DNA from: Candidatus Poribacteria bacterium
Lineage (GTDB): Bacteria > Poribacteria > WGA-4E > WGA-3G
Assembly: GCA_026706025.1 (NCBI GenBank)
Contig: JAPOZO010000075.1
Coordinates: forward strand, 1-64,000
Reading direction: 5' to 3'
Length of the DNA: 64,000 bases
The translations under genes and the position numbers were made by a program. Position 1 is the stretch's first letter. The number at the start of each line of letters is the position of its first letter. Below are positions 16,909 to 26,043 of the stretch, piece by piece. The notes beneath the pieces are model-generated. The model saw nothing but the letters and a program-made list of their open reading frames with translations. It did not search any database and was not told the origin of the DNA.

Positions 16909-16984
16909 CACAGGAAACCAACGGCCTACTATGCTACGAAGAACACAGGAGGCACAGGAAACCAACGGTCTACTATGCTACAAG
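16909..16984. repeat. Pair of 29-bp direct repeats
   Basis: Copy 1 (16909-16937) and copy 2 (16953-16981) both start CACAGGAAACCAACGG and end CTACTATGCTAC, with one mismatch. The reverse complement of 115-142 (GCACAGG...CCTATGCTAC) is a diverged member of the same family. Confidence 0.7.
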
Positions 16985-17036
16985 TATAAACTTATTTTCT
17001 GGTTTTACTATAAGCACGTTCTAAAGAAACAACCCG

Positions 17037-17080
17037 AGGTGTGATGGTGAGCCAGCTTTCTGCCGAATGCCATCACATCT
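17037..17080 (+). repeat. Hairpin with 11-bp arms
   Basis: AGGTGTGATGG (17037-17047) pairs with CCATCACATCT (17070-17080), with one G.T pair and a 22-base loop. It lies upstream of the promoter at 17107. Function unknown; it could be a protein-binding dyad or a repeat element. Confidence 0.4.
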
Positions 17081-17106
17081 CTTTGGCTTCTGGAGCGAAA
17101 AAATAT

Positions 17107-17156
17107 ATGCAATTCGGCAGTCTATAGGGTATAATTATTAAGAAGTACCCTATAGA
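17107..17156 (+). promoter_or_regulatory. Promoter with an overlapping operator-like palindrome
   Basis: ATGCAA (17107-17112), a 17-base spacer and a perfect TATAAT (17130-17135) form a promoter of the same kind as the tRNA promoters at 3.6 kb. A perfect dyad overlaps the -10 and start region: TCTATAGGGTA (17121-17131) with TACCCTATAGA (17146-17156) around 14 bases. A repressor bound there would block transcription of the permease at 17208. Which regulator binds is unknown. Confidence 0.55.
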
Positions 17157-17207
17157 TGTAGAATGTAAAACGTTCCGTGCACATAGAAAGTTGGAGAAAG
17201 GGAAGAG

Positions 17208-19007
17208 ATGCTGAATCGCTCAGAAATAAAAGAGGGCGGATATACAAACCTGTCGTTAATGGATAAAATTAGGCGAAAGTACGACTTAACACCGTCAATC
17301 TCGCTTGTCCTCGGATTGACCACGCTCTTCTTTCTGATCTTCCTTATATACCCGCTCCTCTATGTTTTCAAAGAGGCGTTCTGGATTGAAAATAAATTCA
17401 CTTTCGCCTACTTCAAACTGATGGTGACCGATCCAAATATCCGAGAACTGGTTGTTAACAGCTTCAATATCGGTGTGATGGTCACGATCGTGACGAGCAT
17501 CATCAGCCTTCCACTCGCATATTTTTTGACGCGATATCGGTATCCGGGACGCAATATGTTGCGTTCTGTCATCCTAATCCCGATGATTATGCCACCCTTT
17601 GTCGGTGCAATTGGGATGAAGCAGTTTTTCGGTAATTTTGGAAGTATCAACATGCTTCTGGTGAAACTCAATCTGATGGATATCGCTGAAACCATTGATT
17701 GGTTCGCTGGCGGTTTCTGGGGTGTGGTGATGTTATCAACGTTGCATTTGTATCCGATTATGTATCTTAACATCGTCGCTGCACTCGCAAACGTTGATCC
17801 GAGTTTAGAGGAAGCCGCCGAGAATATGGGCGCATCGCGGTTCCAAGTTTTCCGTCAAATAACATTGCCGTTGATGATGCCGGGGTATTTCGCAGGCGCG
17901 ATTCTCGTCTTTATTTGGGCATTTACGGATCTCGGCACACCGCTGATCTTTGAATACCGCAACGTAATTTCGGTGCGGATCTTCAACCAAGTCACCGAGG
18001 CGAACACAAATCCAATGGGATACGCCCTCGTTGTCCTAATTATTGTGCTAACAGCGTTAGCTTTTTATGTCTCGAAGCGGTGGACGGGAAGTAAGCACTA
18101 TGAGATGCTCGGCAGAGGGCATGTGACATCCCGTGAAACGGATGCCAAATGGGGGATGCGCACCATCATCTACCTCTTTATCGGGGGATTGACGTTTGTG
18201 GCACTCTTACCGCATATCAGTGTCATCCTTGTCTCCTTGACACCGGATGCAAGCCAGTGGCGATTGAGCGTGTTACCGCAATCGTGGACCTTCGCCCATT
18301 ATGTTGAGACATTCACACATGACGATACACTGCCGAGTATCTTCAACAGTCTAAAATACAGTATTTTCAGCACGCTGTTGGCACTCTTAGTCGGTATTGT
18401 GGTATCATACTTGTTAACTCGGAAACGGCTCCCGTTCCAAAATTTGTTGGATGCAGTCGCGATGTTACCGTTGGCGTTGCCGGGTGTTGCGATCGCGTTC
18501 GGATATATGGGCAGTTTTGCGGATACGACCCTACTGCTGAGGTATTTCCCTGATGGGTTCGTTTCTGTCATAGACCCTCGGAAGAACCCGACATTTCTCC
18601 TGATTATCAGTTATGCAGTGCGGCGGTTGCCGTATATGTTGCGTTCCATCTATGCCGGACTCCAGCAGACGAGCGTTAGTTACGAAGAGGCATCGCAAAA
18701 CATGGGAGCGACACCGATCCGAACCTTATATAAGATAACGTTGCCCTTAGTTATCGCAAATATCCTTGCCGGTGCGATTCTCGTCTTTTCCTTTTCGATG
18801 TTAGAGGTCAGTGATAGTTTAATCTTGGCAATGCAGGACAAGTACTATCCAATTACAAAGGCGATTTGGTCACTCTCTCAACGTCCTGATCACGGGGCAT
18901 ATACGGCGAGTGCGCTCGGCGTGGTAGGGATGTTAATTCTAATCGCGTGTCTACTCGGTGCCGGACGTGTGCTTGGTGGGAAGTTAGGCGAAATTTTCCG
19001 GATTTAG
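17208..19007 (+). CDS. Two-domain ABC transporter permease, iron(III)/FbpB type
   Basis: A 599-residue inner membrane protein with two fused permease halves and about 12 membrane segments. Each half has the EAA loop that docks the ATPase: EEAAENMGASRFQVFRQITLPLMMPG in the first half and EEASQNMGATPIRTLYKITLPLV in the second. This double-permease form is typical of ferric iron (FbpB/SfuB), thiamine and 2-aminoethylphosphonate importers; iron is the best guess from overall form. AAAGGGAAGAG precedes the ATG. No binding protein or matching ATPase is adjacent. It is preceded by a promoter with a perfect dyad over the -10, so control by a metal- or ligand-responsive repressor is plausible. Confidence 0.88.
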   Translation: MLNRSEIKEGGYTNLSLMDKIRRKYDLTPSISLVLGLTTLFFLIFLIYPLLYVFKEAFWIENKFTFAYFKLMVTDPNIRELVVNSFNIGVMVTIVTSIISLPLAYFLTRYRYPGRNMLRSVILIPMIMPPFVGAIGMKQFFGNFGSINMLLVKLNLMDIAETIDWFAGGFWGVVMLSTLHLYPIMYLNIVAALANVDPSLEEAAENMGASRFQVFRQITLPLMMPGYFAGAILVFIWAFTDLGTPLIFEYRNVISVRIFNQVTEANTNPMGYALVVLIIVLTALAFYVSKRWTGSKHYEMLGRGHVTSRETDAKWGMRTIIYLFIGGLTFVALLPHISVILVSLTPDASQWRLSVLPQSWTFAHYVETFTHDDTLPSIFNSLKYSIFSTLLALLVGIVVSYLLTRKRLPFQNLLDAVAMLPLALPGVAIAFGYMGSFADTTLLLRYFPDGFVSVIDPRKNPTFLLIISYAVRRLPYMLRSIYAGLQQTSVSYEEASQNMGATPIRTLYKITLPLVIANILAGAILVFSFSMLEVSDSLILAMQDKYYPITKAIWSLSQRPDHGAYTASALGVVGMLILIACLLGAGRVLGGKLGEIFRI

Positions 19008-19068
19008 GGATATTGGTGAGAACAACACTATTCATTAATGGAGAAGGATTTGAAAGCAAATTGATTTC

Positions 19069-19755
19069 ATGATAAAATATGAAGATATAAAATCGAAAGT
19101 TTATATTGAAACTACAGTCGTTAGTTACCTTGCAGCGCGCCCCAGCACAGATGCGACCTTGGGTGTTCGACAACGAATCACACGACAGTTCTGGGAAAAC
19201 TATTCCGATAATTTTGAGTTTATCGTATCGGATGTAGTTATTACCGAAATTAGACAAGGCGATGAAATCGCAGCACAGCGTCGGATTGAGGCATTGGCAG
19301 GTCTTACGGTATTGGAATTGTCCCCGGAGGCAGTTATTCTTGCACTGGAACTAATAAATGCAGGTGCTGTACCACCACATTCGCTCCCGGACGCTCAACA
19401 TATTGCTATTGCTGTGGTAAATGGCATCGAGTACCTAACCTCTTGGAACTATAAACATATCGTCAGCGAAACTAAGCGGCAGCATATAGATCAGGTTTGT
19501 CGAGCCGCTGGCTACCAACCTACGATCCTCTGTACCCCTGTAGAGTTGATTGAGGAGATGCACGTGAAAGAGAAAGAACACCCCCCCATGGATCCTATCC
19601 TTGAGGAATGCTATAAAATGAAAGAAGAGTTTGCTGCCCGATTCAAAACCATGCAGGAACTTGTCGATTATTTGAAGGCGGAAAATATAAAGAACAAAGC
19701 GGAAGGTTGGAAATATGTATCGTTCCCACCAGTCAAATGCGACAAACAAGACTAA
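19069..19755 (+). CDS. PIN-domain (VapC-like) toxin fused to its small partner
   Basis: A 228-residue protein. Residues 1-163 are a PIN nuclease of the family starting VYIETTVVSYLAARPS, with candidate metal ligands E14, the Glu in ITEIRQGDE, the Asp in LPDAQHIAIA and the Asn of SWNYKH; the first ligand is Glu instead of Asp. Residues 174-228 (MDPILEECYKMKEEFAARF...GWKYVSFPPVK) match the separate 60-residue protein encoded behind the second PIN gene at 59769-59951. In other genomes this small protein is a downstream gene and probably the antitoxin. The joint lies at a run of seven Cs (19581-19587) directly before an internal ATG at 19588, with GAGGAG just upstream at about 19552-19557. Internal translation or slippage could give a free partner. 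Confidence 0.85.
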   Translation: MIKYEDIKSKVYIETTVVSYLAARPSTDATLGVRQRITRQFWENYSDNFEFIVSDVVITEIRQGDEIAAQRRIEALAGLTVLELSPEAVILALELINAGAVPPHSLPDAQHIAIAVVNGIEYLTSWNYKHIVSETKRQHIDQVCRAAGYQPTILCTPVELIEEMHVKEKEHPPMDPILEECYKMKEEFAARFKTMQELVDYLKAENIKNKAEGWKYVSFPPVKCDKQD

Positions 19756-19814
19756 GGTGTCTACGCTTTTGTTCCACACACAGAGTTATTTTAGACGCAA
19801 GGTATAGAATGTAT

Positions 19815-19844
19815 GCAGGGCATTTGGGATTGCCCTGCTTTTTT
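19815..19844 (+). terminator. Rho-independent terminator
   Basis: A perfect 8-bp stem, GCAGGGCA (19815-19822) with TGCCCTGC (19831-19838), an 8-base loop and then six Ts (19839-19844). It lies 60 bases behind the PIN fusion gene and ends the permease/PIN transcription unit. Confidence 0.85.
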
Positions 19845-19941
19845 GTCCAATTGCTACAGCTGAAAGAATAACAGGGGCAGCCGATTCAGTTTCGAGCAGA
19901 GCATAGACTGAAAACTTTACACTCGGAAAGAGAAAAATATA

Positions 19942-20532
19942 ATGGACATTTTGCATAGCATTCGCGATGCGTTGTTAGAAGCGCAGGACGTACTTGATCG
20001 GTTTATCCGAAATCCTGAGAATATCACAACCATCGCGGAGACAGCGGAAATGATGCAAGACGTATTTGAACGGCAAGGCAGGATCTTCACGTGCGGGAAC
20101 GGCGGCAGTTTATGCGACGCTGTCCATTTCGCTGAGGAATGTACAGGGAAGTTTCGAGATGATCGGAGACCGCTTCCAGCCATGGCACTCAGCGATGCCG
20201 GGCATATTACCTGCACAGCAAACGATTTCGGCTTTGCAGAGGTCTTCGCGCGTCCACTGTCAGCACTCGGACACAGCGGCGACCTACTCGTAGTCCTGTC
20301 AACCAGCGGAAATTCTGAAAACGTTGTCCGTGCAGCAGCGACAGCGAAATCACGTGGGATGCAAGTATTTGGACTGCTCGGTGGGGATGGCGGGGATATT
20401 AAGCAGCACTGCGATATATGCCTGATTGCCCCCGGCAACACGGCTGACCGTATTCAAGAAATCCATATTAAAGTCTTGCACATTCTGATTGAACACGTCG
20501 AGCGATTGATATTCCCAGAGAACTACCGATAG
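19942..20532 (+). CDS. gmhA: Sedoheptulose-7-phosphate isomerase
   Basis: A 196-residue SIS-domain protein very close to E. coli GmhA. The zinc site and active-site segments are present: CGNGGSLCDAVHFAEE (H62, E65/E66), STSGNS at 120-125 (phosphate binding), and ADRIQEIHIKVLHILI with Q172 and H175. It makes D-glycero-D-manno-heptose 7-phosphate, the first step of the ADP-heptose route for lipopolysaccharide inner core or other heptosylated glycans. No other heptose gene is nearby. It follows a terminator, so it has its own promoter. The opposite strand frame at 19917-20441 is a shadow. Confidence 0.95.
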   Translation: MDILHSIRDALLEAQDVLDRFIRNPENITTIAETAEMMQDVFERQGRIFTCGNGGSLCDAVHFAEECTGKFRDDRRPLPAMALSDAGHITCTANDFGFAEVFARPLSALGHSGDLLVVLSTSGNSENVVRAAATAKSRGMQVFGLLGGDGGDIKQHCDICLIAPGNTADRIQEIHIKVLHILIEHVERLIFPENYR

Positions 20533-20621
20533 CTACCTCTTACTGTCCTTGCAAATTAACGGTGGATTTTCAGGGAGCGATGTGATACGATAAATTGTTG
20601 AGAACCTTTGAGGAGGCGACA

Positions 20622-22238
20622 ATGAGAAGTTTTGGAACTGAGGGGCGCGTCCGTCCTGAACATCACTATATTGTTCCACGCACCGAGGAGATTACCGATT
20701 TCATCAGCCGCGTCAAAAATGGCAAGTACATCGTCCTCTTCGCGCCGCGCCAGACCGGGAAAACCACCTTCTTCCGATTGGCACTTGAAGCACTTGTCGC
20801 GAAAGACCCGACCTATTTTCCGATTCAGTTGGATTTTCAAACGATGCGTAACGCCGCACCTGCCACTTTTTATGAACAACTCTACTACCAGATTAACAGG
20901 CAAATTGAGAGCGTCTTCCAAAAACGAGGTGAGGTGCCTTCCGAAGCATTGACCCAATTTTTAGAGAACACAACGCTAACCGATCATTTTTCGATGGAAG
21001 CGTTCTTTGAAAACCTTAAAAGTTTTCTGGACAACGATTTTGGTAATCAAGGGCTTGCTTCCACGAAGGTTGTACTCCTCATCGATGAATTTGACGGTAT
21101 CCCGCAAACCGTCGTGAGCAATTTTTTGTATTCACTCCGCCAAATTTACCTCTCTGACGAGATACCCTGTCCGCACAGCGTAGGCATCGTTGGGGTCAAG
21201 AGCATCGCGCAGCTAGATTACGACAGGTCTGTCTCTCCGTTTAATATCCAGGATGAATTTCAGTTGCCGAACTTTACACCTGAACAAGTACACGGGCTCC
21301 TATCACAATATACCGATGAAGTTGGGCAAGCCTTCGAGCCCGAGGTTGTTGAATCTATCCATAAGGAGACTGCCGGGCAACCTGTCCTTGTCAACGGTCT
21401 CGCGCGGATTCTTACCGAGGACTTGGATATCCCGAAAACCGAATCGATTACGATGGCACACTTTTTAAAGGCGCATATCCAACTTGTGCGCGGCCGGAAC
21501 GTCAACATTCAGCATCTCACAACCAATATCCGTAGGGATAGGCGTTTCGAAAGAATCCTGATGGATATCATGTCTTATGAAGACGGCCTGGACTTCAACC
21601 TGCGGGATCCACACATCGATGAACTCGCTACGTATGGTGTCATTAAGGAAGACGCCGATGGCATGTGTCAAATTGCGAATCCGATTTATCTCTATTGCAT
21701 CATGCAGGCGTTCAAGCCGACGATGAACGGACTTGAACTGGAATACCACCACGAAGACAATATAGACGGTTTTCAAGGTTACCTGACTGTCACGGGACAG
21801 ATAGACATGGAACGGCTGCTTGATAACTTCCGAGACTTCATCGCACGCGCTGGCTTCAAAATCCTACAGGTGCCTGATACGCCGCAAGAATCTGTGGGAC
21901 GCCATCTTCTCCTTACCTATCTGGACCTTTTTGCTCGGAGCGTGGGCGGTGCCTTGTTCTTTGAGACCGAAACAGGACGTGGCAGGATGGATCTCCTCAT
22001 CACGCACGAGAGAGAAAAGTATATTGTTGAGACAAAGATTTGGCGCGGGGATAGCCGTTATCAGGCAGGCAAAAGACAACTTGCTGCATATCTCAAATTG
22101 GAAGGTGTTGGGCAAGGATACTATGTTGTTTTTGATCATCGGAGAAATCCAGAACCGAGAGTAGAGACACAAGAGTTAGATGGCGTAACAGTTCGGAGTT
22201 ACGTGATTCCTGTCATGCAAAAACAACCCTCATCATAA
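20622..22238 (+). CDS. AAA-like ATPase with C-terminal PD-(D/E)XK nuclease-like domain
   Basis: A 538-residue protein. The N-terminal part (10-330) is an AAA-like (PF14516-type) P-loop domain: a GRVRPEHHYIVPR start, Walker A FAPRQTGKTTF, Walker B-like VVLLIDEFDG, and the helical LSQYTDEVG...TAGQPVLVNGLARIL segment. The end (about 440-530) has GRMDLLITHEREKYIVETKIW followed by GKRQLAAYL, the D-x(n)-E-x-K core of the PD-(D/E)XK superfamily. In cyanobacteria and Bacteroidetes such proteins occur in many paralogues without a proven role; mobile-element or defence links are suggested. The start at 20622 is chosen because GGAGG lies five bases before it; the TTG at 20595 lacks this. Confidence 0.8.
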   Translation: MRSFGTEGRVRPEHHYIVPRTEEITDFISRVKNGKYIVLFAPRQTGKTTFFRLALEALVAKDPTYFPIQLDFQTMRNAAPATFYEQLYYQINRQIESVFQKRGEVPSEALTQFLENTTLTDHFSMEAFFENLKSFLDNDFGNQGLASTKVVLLIDEFDGIPQTVVSNFLYSLRQIYLSDEIPCPHSVGIVGVKSIAQLDYDRSVSPFNIQDEFQLPNFTPEQVHGLLSQYTDEVGQAFEPEVVESIHKETAGQPVLVNGLARILTEDLDIPKTESITMAHFLKAHIQLVRGRNVNIQHLTTNIRRDRRFERILMDIMSYEDGLDFNLRDPHIDELATYGVIKEDADGMCQIANPIYLYCIMQAFKPTMNGLELEYHHEDNIDGFQGYLTVTGQIDMERLLDNFRDFIARAGFKILQVPDTPQESVGRHLLLTYLDLFARSVGGALFFETETGRGRMDLLITHEREKYIVETKIWRGDSRYQAGKRQLAAYLKLEGVGQGYYVVFDHRRNPEPRVETQELDGVTVRSYVIPVMQKQPSS

Positions 22239-22329
22239 TAAAAGCCTGAATCGGGTCATCTTCGCTTGCTAAGAACAAAACGATTTGTGCAAGCAAGCTG
22301 TGATCGTGGTTACCCAAGGAGGACAACTT

Positions 22330-22605
22330 ATGGAGTCATCGGAAAAAAATAAGGCGTATTGGCGAAAGAATTTGCAATACCTTGCTATTTTATTGGGGAT
22401 TTGGTTTATCACCTCGTATCTCTGCTCAATTGTGTTTGTTGATCAGTTGGATAAAATCCAAATCAAGGGTTATCGTCTCGGTTTTTATTTTGCGCAACAG
22501 GCATCAATCTGGATTTTCGTTGAGCTGATCTTTGTCTATGCCTGGTTAATGAACCGTTTGGACAAAAAGTATCAAACTCCCGAAGAAGCGGAGGATCCAC
22601 AATAA
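22330..22605 (+). CDS. DUF4212 small subunit of a sodium:solute symporter
   Basis: A 91-residue protein with two membrane segments, beginning MESSEKNKAYWRKNLQYLAILLGIWF and ending with the WLMNRLDKKYQ motif of the DUF4212 family. This family occurs almost always directly before a VC_2705-type sodium:solute symporter, as here (gap of two bases). AAGGAGGA precedes the ATG at 22330; an upstream in-frame start at 22285 lacks support. Confidence 0.92.
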   Translation: MESSEKNKAYWRKNLQYLAILLGIWFITSYLCSIVFVDQLDKIQIKGYRLGFYFAQQASIWIFVELIFVYAWLMNRLDKKYQTPEEAEDPQ

Positions 22606-22607
22606 AC

Positions 22608-24305
22608 ATGAACGTACAAGCATGGACTTTCGTGATGGTTGGACTCTCCTTCACACTGTATATCGGCGTTGCACTTTGGTCGAAAGCACGCTCGACGGGT
22701 GATTTCTATGTTGCAGGGAGTAATGTACATCCGGTTGTCAACGGCATGGCGACGGCAGCAGACTGGATGAGTGCTGCCTCTTTCATCGCAATGGCAGGGA
22801 TGATCTCCTTTATGGGACGCGACGGTTCCGTCTATTTGCTCGGATGGACAGGTGGCTACGTCCTGCTGGCGTTGTTGTTGGCACCCTACCTCCGCAAATT
22901 CGGTAAGTATACGGTCCCTGACTTCGTCGGTGACCGGTATTATTCACAATTGGCTCGGATTGTCGCTGTGGTGTGTGCAATTTTTGTCTCGTTTACTTAT
23001 GTTGCAGGACAGATGCAGGGTGTTGGCATTGTCTTTTCCCGGTTTCTGAGTGTCAATGTTGAAACCGGCGTGCTTATCGGTATGGGAGTTGTATTCTTTT
23101 ACGCTGTACTTGGCGGTATGAAGGGTATTACCTACACGCAGGTCGCACAATACTGTGTGCTGATTTTTGCCTATCTCGTTCCTGCGATTTTTATCTCTAT
23201 CCTTATTACAGGCAATGCGATCCCTCAACTTGGGTTGATGGGGAAAGTGGCAGATGGTTCAGGATTATATCTCTTGGATCGGCTCAACGGTTTGAACGAG
23301 GAGTTGGGGTTTAACCTATATACCGATGGCAGTAAAGCGACGATTGATGTCTTTTTTATCACGGCAGCGTTGATGCTGGGGACAGCCGGACTTCCACACG
23401 TGATTATCCGATTTTATACAGTGCCAAAAGCCTCGGAGGCACGAATTTCTGCGGGCTGGGCACTGCTGTTCATCGCTATTCTCTATACCACCGCGCCAGC
23501 AGTTGCTGTGTTTGCTCGGACAAATCTCCTCAAAACCGTCAGATACGAACAGAATGGCGTTTTAACGGATGTTAGATATGAAGATGTACCGGAGTGGTTT
23601 AAAAATTGGGAAGCGACGGGATTGATTACATTTGATGATCTAAATAGTGATGGAAGAATTCAGTACCGCGGTCCGAAATCAGATGTGGCAAATGAACTTG
23701 AAATTAATCGAGACATCATGGTATTAGCGAACCCTGAGATTGCGAAACTTCCGAACTGGATTGTTGGGTTAGTCGCTGCTGGCGGTCTGGCAGCAGCACT
23801 TTCAACAGCCGCGGGCTTACTCTTGGTGATCTCTACGGCGGTCGCGCACGACTTACTTAAGGGAAGTATCGCACGAGGGTTGTCAGAGAAACAGGAGTTA
23901 ACAGCAGCGCGTATCGCCGCAGGTGTTGCCGTCTGTATTGCAGGGTACTTTGGCATAAATCCGCCGGGGTTTGTCGCGCAAGTCGTTGCATTCGCCTTCG
24001 GGCTTGCGGCGAGTTCGTTCTTTCCCGCGATTGTCATGGGAATCTTCTCTAAACGGATGAACAAAGCCGGAGCGGTTAGTGGTATGATTGTCGGTATCAC
24101 TTTTACTGCGGCGTATATTATCTATTTCAAATTTATTAGCCCCAATCTCAACACCTCAGAACACTGGTGGTGGGGTATTTCGCCGGAAGGCATCGGAACT
24201 GTCGGTATGGTCCTAAATTTCGTTGTTTCTATTGGTGTCGCTGCTTTGACGCCACCACCACCTGATGAGGTGCAGGCACTTGTTGAGGATATTCGGGTTC
24301 CGTAA
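22608..24305 (+). CDS. Sodium:solute symporter, VC_2705/ActP-like
   Basis: A 565-residue membrane protein of the SSS family. Typical parts are STGDFYVAGSNVHPVVNGMATAADWMSAASF (TM1-2 with the substrate and Na site), the conserved GGMKGITYTQVAQ segment, LPHVIIRFYTVP and GLAAALSTAAGLLLVISTA. There is an extra hydrophilic loop around residues 305-375. Together with the DUF4212 subunit this defines the VC_2705 subfamily; acetate or another short organic acid is the likely substrate by analogy to ActP. It is co-transcribed with the small subunit. Confidence 0.92.
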   Translation: MNVQAWTFVMVGLSFTLYIGVALWSKARSTGDFYVAGSNVHPVVNGMATAADWMSAASFIAMAGMISFMGRDGSVYLLGWTGGYVLLALLLAPYLRKFGKYTVPDFVGDRYYSQLARIVAVVCAIFVSFTYVAGQMQGVGIVFSRFLSVNVETGVLIGMGVVFFYAVLGGMKGITYTQVAQYCVLIFAYLVPAIFISILITGNAIPQLGLMGKVADGSGLYLLDRLNGLNEELGFNLYTDGSKATIDVFFITAALMLGTAGLPHVIIRFYTVPKASEARISAGWALLFIAILYTTAPAVAVFARTNLLKTVRYEQNGVLTDVRYEDVPEWFKNWEATGLITFDDLNSDGRIQYRGPKSDVANELEINRDIMVLANPEIAKLPNWIVGLVAAGGLAAALSTAAGLLLVISTAVAHDLLKGSIARGLSEKQELTAARIAAGVAVCIAGYFGINPPGFVAQVVAFAFGLAASSFFPAIVMGIFSKRMNKAGAVSGMIVGITFTAAYIIYFKFISPNLNTSEHWWWGISPEGIGTVGMVLNFVVSIGVAALTPPPPDEVQALVEDIRVP

Positions 24306-24351
24306 CCAAACACATTGGACCTAACTTTAGGGACACACATTGAGGTATCTC

Positions 24352-26001
24352 ATGAAAAGCAAATTGAAAGTAACAATTTTATTTTTTCTTTCCGCTGCCA
24401 TCGTTTTTTCGGCGAATGCAGCGGAGGTCAAGGATTTCATGCCGAAGGAGAGTGTTTTCTATCTGCAGCTTCAAGATATAGATGAAGTCTACGGCGAAAT
24501 TGAGGTCTCGGAAAATTGGGAGAAAGCACTTGCCCTATTACCAGATGCTGTCGCGGATTGGCAGGAGATGCAACAAGGGTTAGTGATGGCACAAGGGGTC
24601 CTGAGCACAGACCTAATGGGTGTAATTGAAACTGTGGGTTACCGAACCGCTTTGGCGATATGGTTAGATGAAACCGGCACTCAGCAGATCGGACTCGTCA
24701 TCCATTCGGGTGGTAACCTTGGTGAACTTCAACGCTTTACCAAGATTGTTGAGGGGTTGCTGGGTATGTCTGGTGGCGGTACTTTACGTTTGGATGCCGG
24801 TGTGTACCAGCGGGTTCACTATAACGCGATGGAAATAGAGCAGAATATTGCTAAATACGGGTTTGTGGATGAGTTTCTCGTGCTTGGTGTCGGCGAAAGG
24901 GCTTTTGAAAAACTGATAGATACCTACCGGAAGGATAGCCCGTCTGTCCAGCAGAACCAAGAATTTACCGATGCAGTCAAGAAAATAGGGGCCGGGGTCG
25001 CCATCGTGTTCGCCGACGTTCCATCCCTTTTGCCTATGATAAATGATATTGATGCGGCAAACCGAGAGCGTTTTGCTGTTTTTCAGTCCCTCTTTGCCCG
25101 GCTTAATTTACTTGAAACAGGTCCCTTCTTTCAAGTATCTGTCGAATTTGATCCAGATCTTCCAGAAAATGAAATCGGTCTGTTTTTAAAAAAAGGCGTG
25201 GCACTGAAAACCCTGAAGGCATTATCTGCTCAGGACGATCTGTTCGTTGCTATAGCACCCAACATTCTGAAAAGTGTGTGGGAACTTGTTAGCACTGAAA
25301 TGGAAAAAAACGCAACGGGTGAGACCTACGCGGCGATCTCTTTCTTGGAGGGACTGCTGAACCTTAATCTGGAGGAGGATGTTATGACGGGATTGACTGG
25401 CGAACTTGCGCTATCGGTTCCTGACTTCACCACATTTGATCCTCAAGCCGTAGATAACCTTAATCTTGAGTTTGACGGCACATTTGTACTTGACGCAGAT
25501 GGCGTGGAGACGGACGGTGCTATTATTTTTAGTCCAAGTCATCAGATGAAATGGAACCAAATCGGCAATAGTCTGTCTAACCTACAAAATGCCTCTATTT
25601 CTCAAATCGATTACAACGGCACTACGGTATCAGGGTTTGCCTCAAGTATCTACTATAGCAAACTAAATGACCTGTTTCTTATGGGATTTTCGGAAGAGCA
25701 GGTGTGTATGCTTGTTGACGAGATTAAGAAGAACAAGAAGCTGTCTTATTTAAAACAGGTGCCGAAGACCCCTGTAGCGTTCACACAACTGAATTTAGCG
25801 CGGATTTTAGAGGCAGCAGCGGAAGGCGCACCACCTGCTGATAAAGTGCTTGTCGGTTCCAGAGAGATTTCACCTATACTCGCGTGGCTTTCAGTCGAAG
25901 ATGATGAAGTCCTATTAGAAATGACCTTATCAGGAAAAGAGATCCCGCTTGAGGTGCTCGCGAAACTCGCCCCGTTCTACGTTTGGTCTATGGAGAATTA
26001 G
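24352..26001 (+). CDS. Exported DUF3352-like protein
   Basis: A 549-residue protein with a clear signal peptide (MKSKLKVTILFFLSAAIVFSANA, cleavage after ANA). The start KDFMPKESVFYLQLQDIDEVY and the recurring pattern of mixed alpha/beta modules (FLVLGVGERAFEKLID, FLMGFSEEQVCMLVDEI) resemble DUF3352-type exported proteins of unknown function, in which a repeated unit measures about 200 residues. The start at 24352 is supported by TTGAGG upstream; 24340 is an in-frame TTG within that site. It lies between the symporter and a HEAT protein, all on the plus strand. No enzyme motif is seen. Confidence 0.6.
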   Translation: MKSKLKVTILFFLSAAIVFSANAAEVKDFMPKESVFYLQLQDIDEVYGEIEVSENWEKALALLPDAVADWQEMQQGLVMAQGVLSTDLMGVIETVGYRTALAIWLDETGTQQIGLVIHSGGNLGELQRFTKIVEGLLGMSGGGTLRLDAGVYQRVHYNAMEIEQNIAKYGFVDEFLVLGVGERAFEKLIDTYRKDSPSVQQNQEFTDAVKKIGAGVAIVFADVPSLLPMINDIDAANRERFAVFQSLFARLNLLETGPFFQVSVEFDPDLPENEIGLFLKKGVALKTLKALSAQDDLFVAIAPNILKSVWELVSTEMEKNATGETYAAISFLEGLLNLNLEEDVMTGLTGELALSVPDFTTFDPQAVDNLNLEFDGTFVLDADGVETDGAIIFSPSHQMKWNQIGNSLSNLQNASISQIDYNGTTVSGFASSIYYSKLNDLFLMGFSEEQVCMLVDEIKKNKKLSYLKQVPKTPVAFTQLNLARILEAAAEGAPPADKVLVGSREISPILAWLSVEDDEVLLEMTLSGKEIPLEVLAKLAPFYVWSMEN

Positions 26002-26043
26002 CAGACGCTACCTTATTAGGTTCAACCCGTCAAGGAGGCAACC

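Larger units (their letters stand above)
16178..17207. other. One-kilobase repeat-rich spacer without a gene
   Basis: This lies between two divergent genes (surface protein, ABC permease). A minus-strand frame at 16473-16655 spans an 11-G run and has no protein features, so it is not called. The spacer holds a 35-bp inverted repeat, an 11-G tract (16486-16496), three perfect 20-bp tandem repeats, a 29-bp direct repeat pair, a hairpin at 17037-17080, two copies of a TTTACTATAA motif (16198-16210 reversed, 17001-17014) and a promoter with an overlapping palindrome, each listed separately. Confidence 0.6.

Noticed and set aside
7621-19007. ABC ATPase (7621) and permease (17208) as one transporter
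   Set aside because: They are on opposite strands, 8 kb apart, and belong to different subfamilies (CUT1-type ATPase, iron-type permease).
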